Positions 43,540 through 56,000 of a DNA stretch of 64,000 bases are shown here, piece after piece. Under the pieces are notes generated by a model, which was not told the DNA's origin, did no database searches, and saw only the letters and a program-made list of their open reading frames with translations. Made by a program: the position numbers and the translations under genes. The stretch is from Smittia aterrima. Taxonomy: Eukaryota; Arthropoda; Insecta; Diptera; Chironomidae. The first letter of the stretch is position 1. Each line of letters begins with the position of its first letter. The stretch spans positions 18,166,001 to 18,230,000 of the forward strand of contig CP093831.1 in the NCBI GenBank assembly GCA_033063855.1. Direction: 5' to 3'.

Positions 43540-46500
43540 ATGAATGGGAAAATTTTTCTCGTTTTCTCATTCATTTGTTTATCCTTCTTCTTGTACGGAG
43601 CCTTTTTGACGGGATTGATTAGACACGAAAAAAATGATTGCCGGATGACTTTTATGTTTGAGCATCCAAATTACGTTGTAAGTATTCAATTTATAATGAA
43701 GCAGAAGTTGAATGAAGTAGCTCTGTGAGAATTCGACAAGTGTCGCGATAAATTATTTCAAGTGTCCATCGATTGACCTGATTGGGTTTTTCCGTTTTAG
43801 AAAATTAACTTCGAGGAGAATGACAGATACCCGAATTATAATCTGTGGGCTTATGCTGAAGGATACCTTACAGAGAATGCACGCAACATGTTCTACAATG
43901 GCGCGCCAGTTCTGTTCATTCCAGGAAACAGTGGAAGTTTCAAACAATCTCGGTCATTAGCTTCTGTTGCTCTCCGAAAGGGAATTGACAATGATTGGTT
44001 TCATCATTTGGATTACTTCGCTGTTGACTTGAATGAAGAATACTCTGCTCTCTTTGGTGGTGTGCTTGAGGATCAAACGCGCTTTATCGAACATTGCATC
44101 AGAGCAATTCTAAAATTATACGAACGATTGCCCAACCCTCCTAATCAAATCGTAATCGTTGGCCACTCCATCGGAGGAAAAATAGCGCAAAAACTGTTAT
44201 CATCACCTGACACTGCTCAACTCATAAATACAGTGATAGCTTTAGCTTCACCAATGGACAAGCCTGTACTGAACTGGGATCATCTGATACATTCATATTA
44301 TCAATCAATCGATGAATATTGGACAGAAAATCGACAAATTATTGAGCCATCGAACAATTCTTGTGGAGTCACACAAAGACGAGTTGCTCTGAATCATAAA
44401 GAATCGAGGATTCTTGATGACAAACTTCTTATTACAATCGGAGGAGGCAATCGTGATTTGCTCGTTCATTCAGGTCTGACGGATTCGAAATTTAGCGACC
44501 TTCATGTTATGACAACAAATATTAACAAGGTTTGGGTCGAAGCTGATCATTTGTGGTGAGTACAAAGTAAATTTGTTCAGATTTTAAATTCTTACCTATT
44601 TCCTAATTTTAGTATCGTTTGGTGTCTGCAACTTGTACTCGTCACAAATAGATTTTTGTACAGCATCATTGCACCACCGAAGTACAAAGGACCGAATTCA
44701 AAAGGTCTCAGTTTCATCAACGATAAAGCAGTTCGTCTTGCAAGAGCCGAACAATATTTCCTCGGCCTATCTGCGTCGAAGAACGATAATAAATTACAAA
44801 GGAAAATGGAATTGCCTGACGATGCAGAATGGATCGAAGACAACAGAAAGATCTTTACTGAGAAATTTAAAACGGGCATCAATCGCACGAGAATTCAAAT
44901 GATTCGATTAATGGACAACGTTCTTTATCACACGCTACGAGTTGATGCCATAAATCTAGAAACTGATGATTTGATTTTTGGGTGCGAGGCAGTTGAAACG
45001 ACAGGAAAGTCTCGATATTGTTCCAGAGCTATGCCATTGAGCAAAGATCATATTCAAAAAGTTCCTTCTGATTTACCTGATCGCATTCATCTTCATCTAA
45101 ATCTTCAAGAGTTGAAGCTGAAGAATCCCAGGTGGACTCACGTAATACTGCGATTCGCTCCATCTCGAGAACCGTTCCAGTTTACAATCGATATTCATAA
45201 TCCTTCAGACCGTCACATAAAAGTTCCGATGCCAAAATGGTATTCATTCAACAAGCAAATAATACTCGAGGACTCGCTTCTGGGAGCAACGCATTATCAA
45301 CTCAACATAACAGGAATGGACGAGACACATCAAGCTCTTGAGTTAATGCTTACGCCTCATCATTGTTCAAAACATCGCACGGTCGCAAAAGTTTGCGTTC
45401 CATGGGCAGGTGGGTTTGAGCGATTCCATCTATTCCCGAATGACGAAAGTTTGATTATTTGGTCACCAAAGTCTCGTCCGCTCAACTACAATACTACAGA
45501 AAATCCTCTTATCGTGGAAGTTCTACTTGATCCGTCTTGTCGATACAGTATGACTATTCGTCAATCGTTCAGTCAAATGGTCGCAAGGATTGTACAGCAA
45601 TTCTCACACTGGTTGCCTGCGAATTTGGTAGCAATACTCTGCTTGTCAATTAAACATCAACTCTCATTAACACCGAAAGGCGAAAAATTTAAATGCGGAT
45701 CATTCCACGCAGCACTGGCGACTTGCTCACCTTTCTTCATCATTACCGTAACGCGACTCTTCTTCAAATTCATTCTGATGCTTAAAATACTTCCTAAGCC
45801 TGAAACTCTACCGACATCGCTAACAGTGTCAGTTCTAATGCATGGAGCCTCGCTCGCGTTATTGACTTGCTTTACAGGTGCAATCTGGGGAGCCATCACC
45901 TTCTGTGCAAGCATTGCTCATAAGCTGCTATTCAAAATTACGAGAATGCCGTTCCCTGTAATCTCTGATACGATGATCTCAGTTATCGAGAAGTTCCCAG
46001 CTTCAACTGCTGTGTTGTTGATTTCGTTAGCTTTCGCATCGTGTGGTGGCATCGCATTGGTGCTGGCGTGTTTTGTATACTTCATTCTCGTAAGTCATAA
46101 GTTTATTTCTCTCGAAGGTTTTTAATCATTTTATGTTTTGTAGCTATCAAAAATGTACGAAGACTATCTCGAAAACTTTGTTTTCAAGACAGCAAAAGCA
46201 ATTGCAATGAAACTTTTTGGACGCGTAAGGAGATCAAAGACCGACGTAACCAAAGCAGAGACCAAAGACGATGAAATTAAGAGTGATGAAAAAAATGATG
46301 AAGAGGAAAGTGAAAAGGTTGTTGTAGTAAGGGACGAACCGACTGAAGAGGAGAAGTCTGAAGAGGATATTGAAACTGAAAGAACACTAGAAGATGCTAT
46401 GAAGAAGCAACAAGAAGAAAAGTTGAAGAAAGATAAAGAAGCAGCTGCTGCTCGTGAAGAATACGACTCAATAACGGAAGGATTGAGTGAAATCAATTTT

Positions 46501-46989
46501 CATTTGCCACTTTTCTTTCTCCTCTTGTTGCTTACGATGCTGTCATTGCCATCTGTGGTAACTTGGGCAAAGAATTATCATTACTCGAAGGTCCTCACTC
46601 CGGATCCAATGTTGATACCTGCAACATGTGTCTTAGTCGCTATCGGATTTATTTGGCAGTTGCCATCACCCAGAAACCTGTAAGAATTTGGAAGCTTTTT
46701 CTTAAATCCTTGAAGCTCATTTAGTGATTGTTTTCATTTAAGGATGTTTTATAAAGTTGTCGGCACCTTGTTGTATGGTTGTGCTGTTGCCTCAGTTCTC
46801 TATTGCCAAGAAGCAATCTTCAGACTCAACTATATCATCGTTGGAGTTTTCATTTTGATCGCAGTGCATCAACTGCTCTCACCAAAAGAGAAATCCACGG
46901 AAAAAAAGGAAGGATCTGAAGACATCTTTGATAATTTAAAGACAAGCTACGATCGGATCAAAACCGTCAAGGGATTCATTTCGAAATGA
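43540..46989 (+). CDS. PGAP1: PGAP1, GPI inositol-deacylase, 1,050 aa
   Basis: ER enzyme that removes the acyl chain from the inositol of GPI anchors, needed for ER exit of GPI proteins. Five exons: 43540-43677, 43801-44555, 44613-46089, 46144-46679 and 46743-46989, all in phase. A signal anchor (IFLVFSFICLSFFLYGAFL) begins the protein. The lipase-like domain has VLFIPGNSGSFKQ.RSLA and the nucleophile VGHSIGG (Ser about residue 169). A long lumenal region and about eight C-terminal membrane segments follow, including FFLLLLLTMLSLP and LYGCAVASVLY. A very acidic/basic low-complexity loop (about 850-940) interrupts the membrane region. AATAAA is at 47012-47017. Confidence 0.93.
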
Positions 46990-47011
46990 AATGTTTCCTT
47001 AATTCAACTTC

Positions 47012-47017
47012 AATAAA
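47012..47017 (+). terminator. Poly(A) signal of PGAP1
   Basis: AATAAA 22 bases after the stop. Confidence 0.6.
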
Positions 47018-48560
47018 TTTTAGTCACAATACACTCTTAGCGCAACGACAATAACCCTATTCAGGGTTAGAACTTCATCAAAGCGGCATTTATTGGAAAT
47101 ATTCCAAACGAACAAACACTAACCGATAGATCGACTCAATTCACTTTTCTCAAAATTATTCAAAACACTTGCGAGAACAAAAATATTTTTTTTCTTTTTG
47201 AGAACTACGAATTTTTGTCTCTTTCGTTCGTCGCTATATGCTCGCATACACATCAAACTCGTGCAAGAAAGATGTAAGTTGGGACTTGTTTCCGTCTGAA
47301 AATATATTTTAAGGTGATTGAATGAACAAAACTACACTAGCATTGCATCGTGTCTCTAGTCGAATCTCGTTCGATTGCGAATCTTTCAGTTCACAAGAAG
47401 AAAGAAGTTCAATCGCAAGTTGAATTGTAACGCAAAGTACGAGGGAAAATTTAGTAGACGAAAAAAAAAAGAATAAAAACAAACTATTGCATAATATTTC
47501 AATTCTTTTAATGTGCGATGTTGATGGAGAATTATTTTTCTACTGGATAAAGCGCATCGTGTTGTCAGATCGTTGATCCCACTTAACCAAGGTGGCACAT
47601 TTCAGTGGCTTATGAAATATCCAAGGTCACGACACAAAAAAAAACTAAATTTTCCTCGACGCTCTTATCTAAAGCGAAAACCAGTAGGAACGCGTGTTGC
47701 TAGCCGTCGGTAATACCAAATAGTTTAGAATCTCGTCATTTAATCAAAAATAAAATATCTGTCGCGCGATTAGAAAAAATTCAACGAGATCTCGTTTGCT
47801 TGACTAACAACTCACTCGTACGATGCAAATTAAAAATGTTATTTAGACAATTGATTATCACCGGCTCTTCACGTTTTGATGACTAATAACGTAGGAAGCT
47901 GATCGTATGTTTTTGGTGAATTTTCGTGTGTTCTCTGAAGACTTCTTTCTTCCAAAATATCGTGATATATGAAAAATTAATAGCAGAGCTCATAAAGTTT
48001 TAATATTGAATTGCGCATCAATTTTCTGCAATCTTTTGATTTTTCTTTTGATAATTGTGATTGCAATGTTTGAGATCAATAAAGGAGAATCATTCATAGG
48101 CTTGCATGACCGATAGCCCTATAGTCAGAATAGGAATATTCGTCATTACATTTGTTTTGCTTTTTTCGCTACCGAATGAATTCTTATACGAATTACTCGC
48201 AGTCGCTTCACACAGCTGCACGACGACACAGTTAAGAATTATTTGAGAGCCGATCGAGCAATAAAACAAAAGCTGACTTTACTCGAAAAGTGATAACCGA
48301 AGAGAGAAGAAGTACGTTAAGTTATTGTCGAGGCTCTAGGGTAGAATTTTCAATTCATTTTGTTTTGGAACTCGTGGTTGTGAAGAAGCCTCCGAGCCAT
48401 AAACTTATTTTATTTCGGTCATATTTAGTCGCGCGGCGGAGATCGTCAAATGATAACATTAACTAAAAGTTTTAAGTTTGAACTACGAACCTTTCAGTGA
48501 TTGTAAAAAAAAAGCAAAATAAACTATACAGTGAAAAATAAATCGGTTGGCGGCATAAGA
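47018..48560. other. Intergenic region and mino 5' UTR/promoter
   Basis: No coding sequence recognised. The last few hundred bases before 48561 should hold the 5' UTR of the acyltransferase gene. The single 70-codon open frame on the minus strand (47386-47598) has no splice support. Confidence 0.5.
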
Positions 48561-51500
48561 ATGATGTTCTTATTGGAAATTTTCATTCTCATCTGTATTT
48601 TCGGATATCTAATTGGAAGAAACCGGTGAGTTGTGTGACCTAACTTTGATTGCCGTTTAGTGAATTTGAATATTCTGCTTAATGTAAATTTCAAGTGTCA
48701 TTGAAGTCTACACGCGACTCGAAGCCTTCTTCGTGTTAATATATTATGAAAAAGAGACTACTATGTAATATCACGTCGTAAAGCGTAAATGTCTCACGTG
48801 AAAGCTTAAAATTCTTGGAATTTGCCCCCAAAATTTAGTTTAATGACAGGTAGATAGATATTACGGCGCACTTCTCACGAGGCTGTTTCATTTCTCCTCA
48901 ATTACTGATGATTAATATTTCATCTGTTCGAACGAATACGGTTCATATATTCCGAGGGAAGTGTCTGAAGCTCTGAGTCTTATCAAATTGTACTCGCTCT
49001 ACGATTGAATCGCGCCACTCTCATTTTATAAAAGCGACATCGTATGATTTGAATGAATTGCGTCCCGTCAAGTTCACATAAGTTCGGCAAATAGCGAAAA
49101 GAAGAAAAAGGTTTTAGTCATTTACATTCGACAACCTTGTACACATGTCAGCTGATTATCGAGTTCTGTTCGATTAGAAATATTAAGAAGACTTTAAACT
49201 ATTGCGTCGTTAGAGAGGGAATTGGGGTTGATATATTACGAGTCAATAAATATGTCGAGTATGTTTGTTTATAAGTTTTCTTCCTGAATACAAACTTCAA
49301 TCACGTTACAGAGTTTTTAAAAAAAACGATTGATCAAATCAAAGATTCGAGAAATTCTGATTGGCTTGGAAACAAATTTTTTATTTTATTAACTATTCGG
49401 TGAATGAAGATTTTACGAGAATGTGGCCCATCGATTACTCTTCTGCCCAAAATAGTTGGCAAAAATTCGCACTATCTTAAAATTTTTGTCTTTTATCTAA
49501 ATCAGTATCAACGAGCTTTTAATTCCTTCTATCCCTTAAGCTTTTCTGAACAAAAGTTCGTATCATGATTATAGATTTTAATCTTCTCATTGTTCCGATG
49601 ATTTTATCTATGAGAGCAAAGGTTTCTGCTTTTGTTTAAATCCAAACGTTGAAAGTTCATACTTTGAGTGATTACTAGACTTTCTGGGATTTGTTTATCG
49701 CTGCTTTTCTGCTTTGTTTGTTTTCGAAAATTGACTTTTAAAAGTCTAATAATCAATTCTACTTACGCCATGCTTATCAATGTTTGACGACTGAGAGAAG
49801 ATTTGTTGATAACTCACTATAAAAATAATTTAGATTACCAGCTGTTGTTATCAGTCATCAATAAAGGTCATTCGATATAAACGTCATCCCACCCAAGAGT
49901 CGCGAGCTCTTAGTAATCTATTGATTAACCTTAGAAGTACGAGGGTTATGTGAGGGCTAAGTGAAGCGATCAAATTACTGAAGCTCGTAACTTTCGCTAT
50001 CGTCAATTTGAATCAATCGTGTTAAACACATGAGTGACCATCGCTTTTCGTTTTCTTTTTGGGTGGTTTCTTCTTTGTTCGAGGTTATCGGTTCATATGC
50101 CCAGCAACTGAAGATCGAGTTTTGTGTTATTGATTGTTTACGATCGGTAAAATCTGTAATCGCGTTTCGATTAGATATGAATTTCAAGTGCAAAGACGGA
50201 AGGTTGCAAACAAAACAAAACAAAGAAAAAAAAACGACTCGAACCAGCAATTTTAATCGAAATTGACTTGAGTGATTAATTGAGTGAAGAAATTTATTTT
50301 GCTTTCTTTCAACTTTCAGAACTAGCACAATGATTGATATTATAACAACCCGCTTTAGAGAAGCCTACACGTGGATCATTCCAGCGGAACATGAAAAGCA
50401 TTCATTCAGACGAGAGCAGTCGATCACATCGATAAGGCGTTTTAACAGTGAGCATCGCAAAATGTTCTCGTTGGACGACGATACTAAAGAGACTCATGTA
50501 AGTAATTATCATTTCGATTCGCAATGGTTCAACGAATCGAACGCTTTGTTTGTTTTCAATCGCAGAAAGTCCCGGAAACAAAGGAAGATGCAACTTCAGT
50601 TTTGCCAGCGCACGGTTTGCTCTGTCAAGACTGCACAAAGAATATGAATCGCGTAAGTTGAATGAAGTTTATGAGAAGATTGCGGAAAATAACTCTTGCA
50701 TTAACAGACATCACAAATGGATGCAACAGATCGTGCACTAGCTGCTGTTGATATCCTCACAGTCACATCGCACGTTTACCAAAGCACAAAGTTTCACTTG
50801 ATGAACTTCTTTCCTCACTTGGCACAAAACTTGAGACTCAAGAAGTATGACTACAAATCAGTTTTCGACATTGTGCTTAACCACAGAAGTCTCAGGGCTG
50901 AAATCGAACGAGTCGCTGCAAATGCTATGCGTGTAAGCAACGTAAGTTTCGAGGACGAAGACAAATATTACGAGGAAATGTTGAGGAAGTACACAGAAAA
51001 AACTTACGAACTGCTCGTCGCTATGCGATGCACATTATCGGATAAATTGCTTCGATTAACTTCGTACGTGCTCTACAAATTGCTGCCCTGTTTCCTAAGC
51101 GGCGTTGTCGCTCATCCAGCTCAAATCGAAATGATTAAAGTTGCTCAAGAAAAAATGCCAAACACGCCTCTCATCTTTCTGCCACTCCACCGAAGTCACT
51201 TGGATTACATTCTCGTCACCTTCATTCTATTAAATCATGACATTCGTTGTCCGAAGGTTGCTGCTGGCGACAACTTGAACATGCCAGTGTTTGGGTGAGT
51301 TTCTTATATAACTCAAAGTGTTTGGTTGATAAAAATCGATTTCTCTTCTCAGATATTTACTTCGAGGCCTTGGTGCTTTCTTCATCAAGAGAAAAATCGA
51401 TGCTGCAGATGGAAGCAAAGATTACATATATCGAAGTCTTTTACAAACATACATTCAAGAGAGCATTGTTGCTGGTCACAATCTTGAGTTCTTCATAGAA

Positions 51501-52897
51501 GGCGGAAGAACGAGAACAGGAAAACCAAACATGCCAAAGGTAAACGAAGAAGAATTTAAATTTGAAGCTGACGCTAAATGATTTTTAAATGTCTACAGAG
51601 TGGAATCTTATCGGTCATTGTCGAAGCCTTCATCGATGGTCTGATTGACGACGCAATTTTGGTACCAGTGTCAGTTAACTACGAGAAGCTCGTTGATGGA
51701 AATTTCGTTCGTGAGCAGATGGGAACACCGAAGAAGAAGGAATCCTTTAAAATGGCAATGTCTTCGATATGGAAAGTCTTGAACGCAAAATACGGGCAGA
51801 TGCGAATTGATTTCAACGAACCGTTCTCGCTCAAAGAACTCGTCAAGTCATTTAACGAACGACAGGTCGAAGTCCCACGTCCGGTACCTGGGGCCAGAAA
51901 ATTAATGTCCGGTCCATCAAGGCACTCAGTCTATGGACTTGAAGTTATCGACAAACATCGAGTCCTCGTTGACAACATCGCTCGTCATGTTGTGTTCGAC
52001 TGCTCATACGCAACCTCCGTCATGTCAACCAACGCTCTAGCATATCTTCTTCTAAACAAATACAGAAAAGGAGCAACAATGAAAGAGCTTTCATATTCTA
52101 TGAATGAGATGAGACAACAAATCGGCACAGAACAAAATTTCGGTTATGATGATGACGCCGAGAGCGTAATTAAACGAGCTGTCAGTTTACTTGGCTCTGA
52201 TCTTATCCAACAAAGCGTGCAAGACAATGGCGAAGTTTTCATCAAGCCCAATCTGAATGTTTCAAGCATCATCGAAACTGCATATTACGCCAATACCTTC
52301 GTTCCATACTTTGCATTGGATTCTGTGGTCGTAACATGTGCCGCGACTGTCAACGAGGGTGCAACAATAGCAATAAGCGATCTGGTCGACAATGCTATGC
52401 TCTTCTGTGATATTTTACGCTATGAATTTATATTTTACAAGCCATGCCAAGACTTCTGCGAGCAAATTGAAAAGTCTGTGACGAGGCTCTGTAGGTTAGG
52501 AGTCATTTCGAGAGCAAAAAACGACGATGGAATTTCATTATGCTTCAATTCATCGACGACCTTACTTTCAGCACTAGCGCCTTTTAGTTTAACCTACTTT
52601 TCGGTTGCCGAGTGCCTGAAAACGCTCATTGAAGCGGATCCCATCAAGGAGAGTGATTTCGTTAAAGCCTGTCTCGCATACATTCATGAAAAAGTCGACA
52701 GTAATATAATAACTTACGGGGAAAGCATATCGACTGACTCAATTAAGAACTGCTTAAAACTTATGGAGAAATGGGCTGTCGTTGAGATTCAAACAACCGG
52801 TGGCATCAAAAAGTTTTCGCTATACCAAGACTTCAACTCAAAGGAAGGAGTTCAAGAGATAATTGATAGAATCGAAAGGTTTGTGATTCTGAAGTGA
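48561..52897 (+). CDS. mino: Mitochondrial-type glycerol-3-phosphate acyltransferase (mino/GPAM), 800 aa
   Basis: Catalyses acyl-CoA plus sn-glycerol-3-phosphate to lysophosphatidic acid, the first step of glycerolipid synthesis. Exons: 48561-48625, 50320-50497, 50566-50652, 50708-51294, 51353-51539 and 51599-52897, all in phase. Motifs are HRSHLDYI (about residue 271), RGLGAFFIKRKID, FFIEGGRTRTGKPNMPK and ILVPVSVNYEKLV, followed by REQMGTPKKKESF and the long GPAM-type C-terminus (SVMSTNALAYLLL). DHAPAT lacks this C-terminal match. An internal ATG at 50330 would give 775 residues. The first exon is hydrophobic (MMFLLEIFILICIFGYLIGR) and separated by a 1.7-kb intron, so it may be an alternative start. 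AATAAA is at 52982-52987. Confidence 0.9.
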
Positions 52898-52981
52898 TTG
52901 AATATTTACGAAAAATGCCTTAATTAGTAAGAATTTAACTGAACTTAGGACATCACAAGAGACGTGATATTATGGTTATGA

Positions 52982-52987
52982 AATAAA
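52982..52987 (+). terminator. Poly(A) signal of mino
   Basis: AATAAA 85 bases after the stop; another lies near 53044. Confidence 0.55.
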
Positions 52988-53049
52988 CTTATCAAATGCA
53001 TTTTGTTGTATCAACATTCTTTGTTAGAATGCCACGAAGAGAAAATAAA

Positions 53050-56000
53050 GACATTTGTTACATTTTAAAAAGTTTTCCTTTTCATCATAATTCTGAAAAG
53101 AAATGAACAAAAGTTGGTTTTTAGTTTTCAAATAAATGAAGAATGACAAAAAAAGTTTTTTTCTTTTTCATTTTACCCAATTTTCTCTATTGATGAACCT
53201 CAAAAGCTTTGTCTGTCGTTAAAGAAGGTTGAAAATATTTCCCCTGTCGATAACGAAGCGACGGCTTCCCCTTATGTTGCTCTCTTCTTTCCCTTTTCCG
53301 GGCTTCTCTTGTTTCCCTTTTTATAACAGTTTTCAATTTCCCCGTCTTTCAATTTTCTCCGAGATAAATATCAATTTCCCCTTCGGTAGCTCACTTTCTC
53401 ACAAAGTTCTCTAGAGGAGAAAAGCTTCTTTTAGAAACTTTTCCTCCCTCAGTTTGATTTGTTCAGTGAGAAAGATAAGTCATCTGTTTGTTTGGTGTAT
53501 ATTTTCCTAAACAAGATTACTCACCCTGGAATTGGAAACTTGGATTATTAAAGTGCTGATCAAAAAACATAAACTAGAGAAGATTAACTAAAATAAAGAG
53601 TGAGAAGAAGAGGGATGAGAAAAGTTTCGAGATAATTAAATTTGCGATACTTAAAACACAAATCCCGTCGTCTTCGTTTATATGTAATCTGATTAAAGTT
53701 TAACAATCTTAGCTTATGAAGGATTAAAGTGCAATTATTCTATCCCAAAAGCCCTAAAGCTCAAAAGTTGTGGAATAATTTGAACAGCGAAGCTCTTCAC
53801 ATCCAGTAAGTTCTCCATCGCATTAATTACATAATCGAGTTGGCCATCAGTGAACGTATTTTTTCGATTTTTCATTTGCCCTCCAGTGAATTTTCACCAA
53901 TTTGAGTTGAGGGGATGGAAAAAATAAGTTTGTCGCTCGATGCTTTCAACGCAAAGTAAATAATTTATCGGATTCGGCAGTTGGAATGGATAGGAAATAA
54001 GCCAGAGTGAGACTGAGTAATTTTCATTGGCGAGTCTTTTCTTTATCGAATTAGAAAAGAAGCGAAACAGAAAGTTTACGCTTTTCTTCTTCATATTTCT
54101 CTCGAAAAAAAAGTTTGAACAATTTTCTTACTCGACGGTGCTCTGATTATGAATGGCGTGAAGACTCAGTCTTCGTCTTATCGCTCTCGTTGTCTTTAGC
54201 ATTCATTCAAATAAAGTGAAAAAAAAAATTCGTGGAAGTTTGACTGTGCCACTGTTGCTGGCAATCTTCATTAAATCGTTGTGAATCCAATTAATTGTTT
54301 CGCTAAAACAAAGCACTTCCCTTCGAAAACCAAACAAATCATCATTTCTTCTTTTGCGCGCATCAGCAAACTCGATGACTTGGTTGTTTCTCTTTCGGTT
54401 TTTTCGAAGGCTTTGAAAAATTGGATGATGTCAGAGGGAAATGCTAGAAATATGGAGACGCGCACCAGCAGTCTGGAATCAGTGTAATTAATCATAAACG
54501 AACGGATTAAGGAGAGAAGATAGTAGCAGAAAGCACAACAAGAGCAAGAAAAGAATTGCTATTTCGGATGGAAAAAGTTTCTGCCGCTTTCTCGCCCCGC
54601 GTCTTCGTCGTGTGGCGGAACATTTTTCTCTCTCTGATCACGTTAGACGTGGCCTATTCATTTCTGCCGCACTCATTCCACTGTTGATTCCTTTACTCCT
54701 CCATAATAAGTAATAAAAAGTGTACGCAGTAGAGCAAAGAAGCCCAGAAACGGAATTTTATATCCACGATGCTTGAAAGCTTTCTCTCTCACAAAGGTAA
54801 AGTTTTACGGATCTTTTTCCTTTGTTGGAGCGTTGGATACACAAAAGTTTGTGTGATGTGTCGAGGAAATATCTTTGGAACAAATTTTAATATTACTTTC
54901 CTTTGTGCGCCGGTGAAGTTACTGTATCTTTATATATTTTCAAGACGATGCCGTTGTCGCTTTGTCATCTTAGGAGCATTTCAACTTTGTTAAAAACTTT
55001 TCACTTTTTCATTGGGAAACTTTTGGTTTTGTTCGTCTGCAGCTTTCGCAGGAAAGTCTTTGCCTTCCTGAAATGACGAATAATTTTAACGAATATTTGA
55101 AAGTTTCTTTCAAAAAAATTCCTACAACTTTGGAATGCAATCATTTAAAGTTGAGTCACGGACTTGAGATTCTTTCGTTGATGCTCTACTTAGCAGTTTC
55201 AACGTGTTGAATGACTTGAACTCCATGACATAAAATTGCAAATGCCAATTTTCCATAGCTTTTATTTTCCCTTTTCACTCTTCATCCGATTTTTCTCCAT
55301 TGTTCTGACATCTTACGTGATTTTCTCATCAACATGTGAATGAAACTGAATTGTCGAGAGGAAAATGAATGCTTCGTTGGGGAACAGTGGCAAGAAAAGA
55401 ATGTTGATGGTAATTCCGAAAATACATCATGTATCGCCTCGAGAGACTTGCTAGAATTGATTTTTCTTTTGAGAAGGAAAGAAAAGTTGTTGCGCAACGA
55501 TTCAGAATTATGAAAGCTCTTTGTCGTAAAACGTTCTTTCAAAAAGAGATAACTTAGTTTAATTTGTTGCGTCATCGATAGAATCAACTAGGAGAAAGAA
55601 ATTTTCCAGCACATTAAACGGAATTAACTGCGCGAGTGGAAAGGGAAACAATTTTCCAACCAGTCAAAAATTTTCGGGCCCCGGATGTAGAAAAATTCCA
55701 TTTCAACTTAATGCCGAAAGCTTTTTTTACGCGAAACGTGTAAAATTGAAAATATTTTCGTTTGTGGTGGCTCCTGGTGTGTAAGACTCGACATCAATTT
55801 CACATCTCTGACGCTTTCTATCCACTCTTGTCATAACAACACAACAATCAAGTCTGTTAAGTGCTGAGTTTTCATTCGACAGTTAAAAGCATGAGGAAGT
55901 TTATCCGCTTTTAAGCTACTCCGTGGGCTGTAAAGACGATTTTTTTGGCTGTTGTCACGCTATAGAAAAATCATTTTAATTGGAAAAGCATTGCTGAACA

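Noticed and set aside
46164..46496. Ser-rich 110-codon minus-strand open frame
   Set aside because: It is the antisense shadow of the acidic linker of PGAP1.
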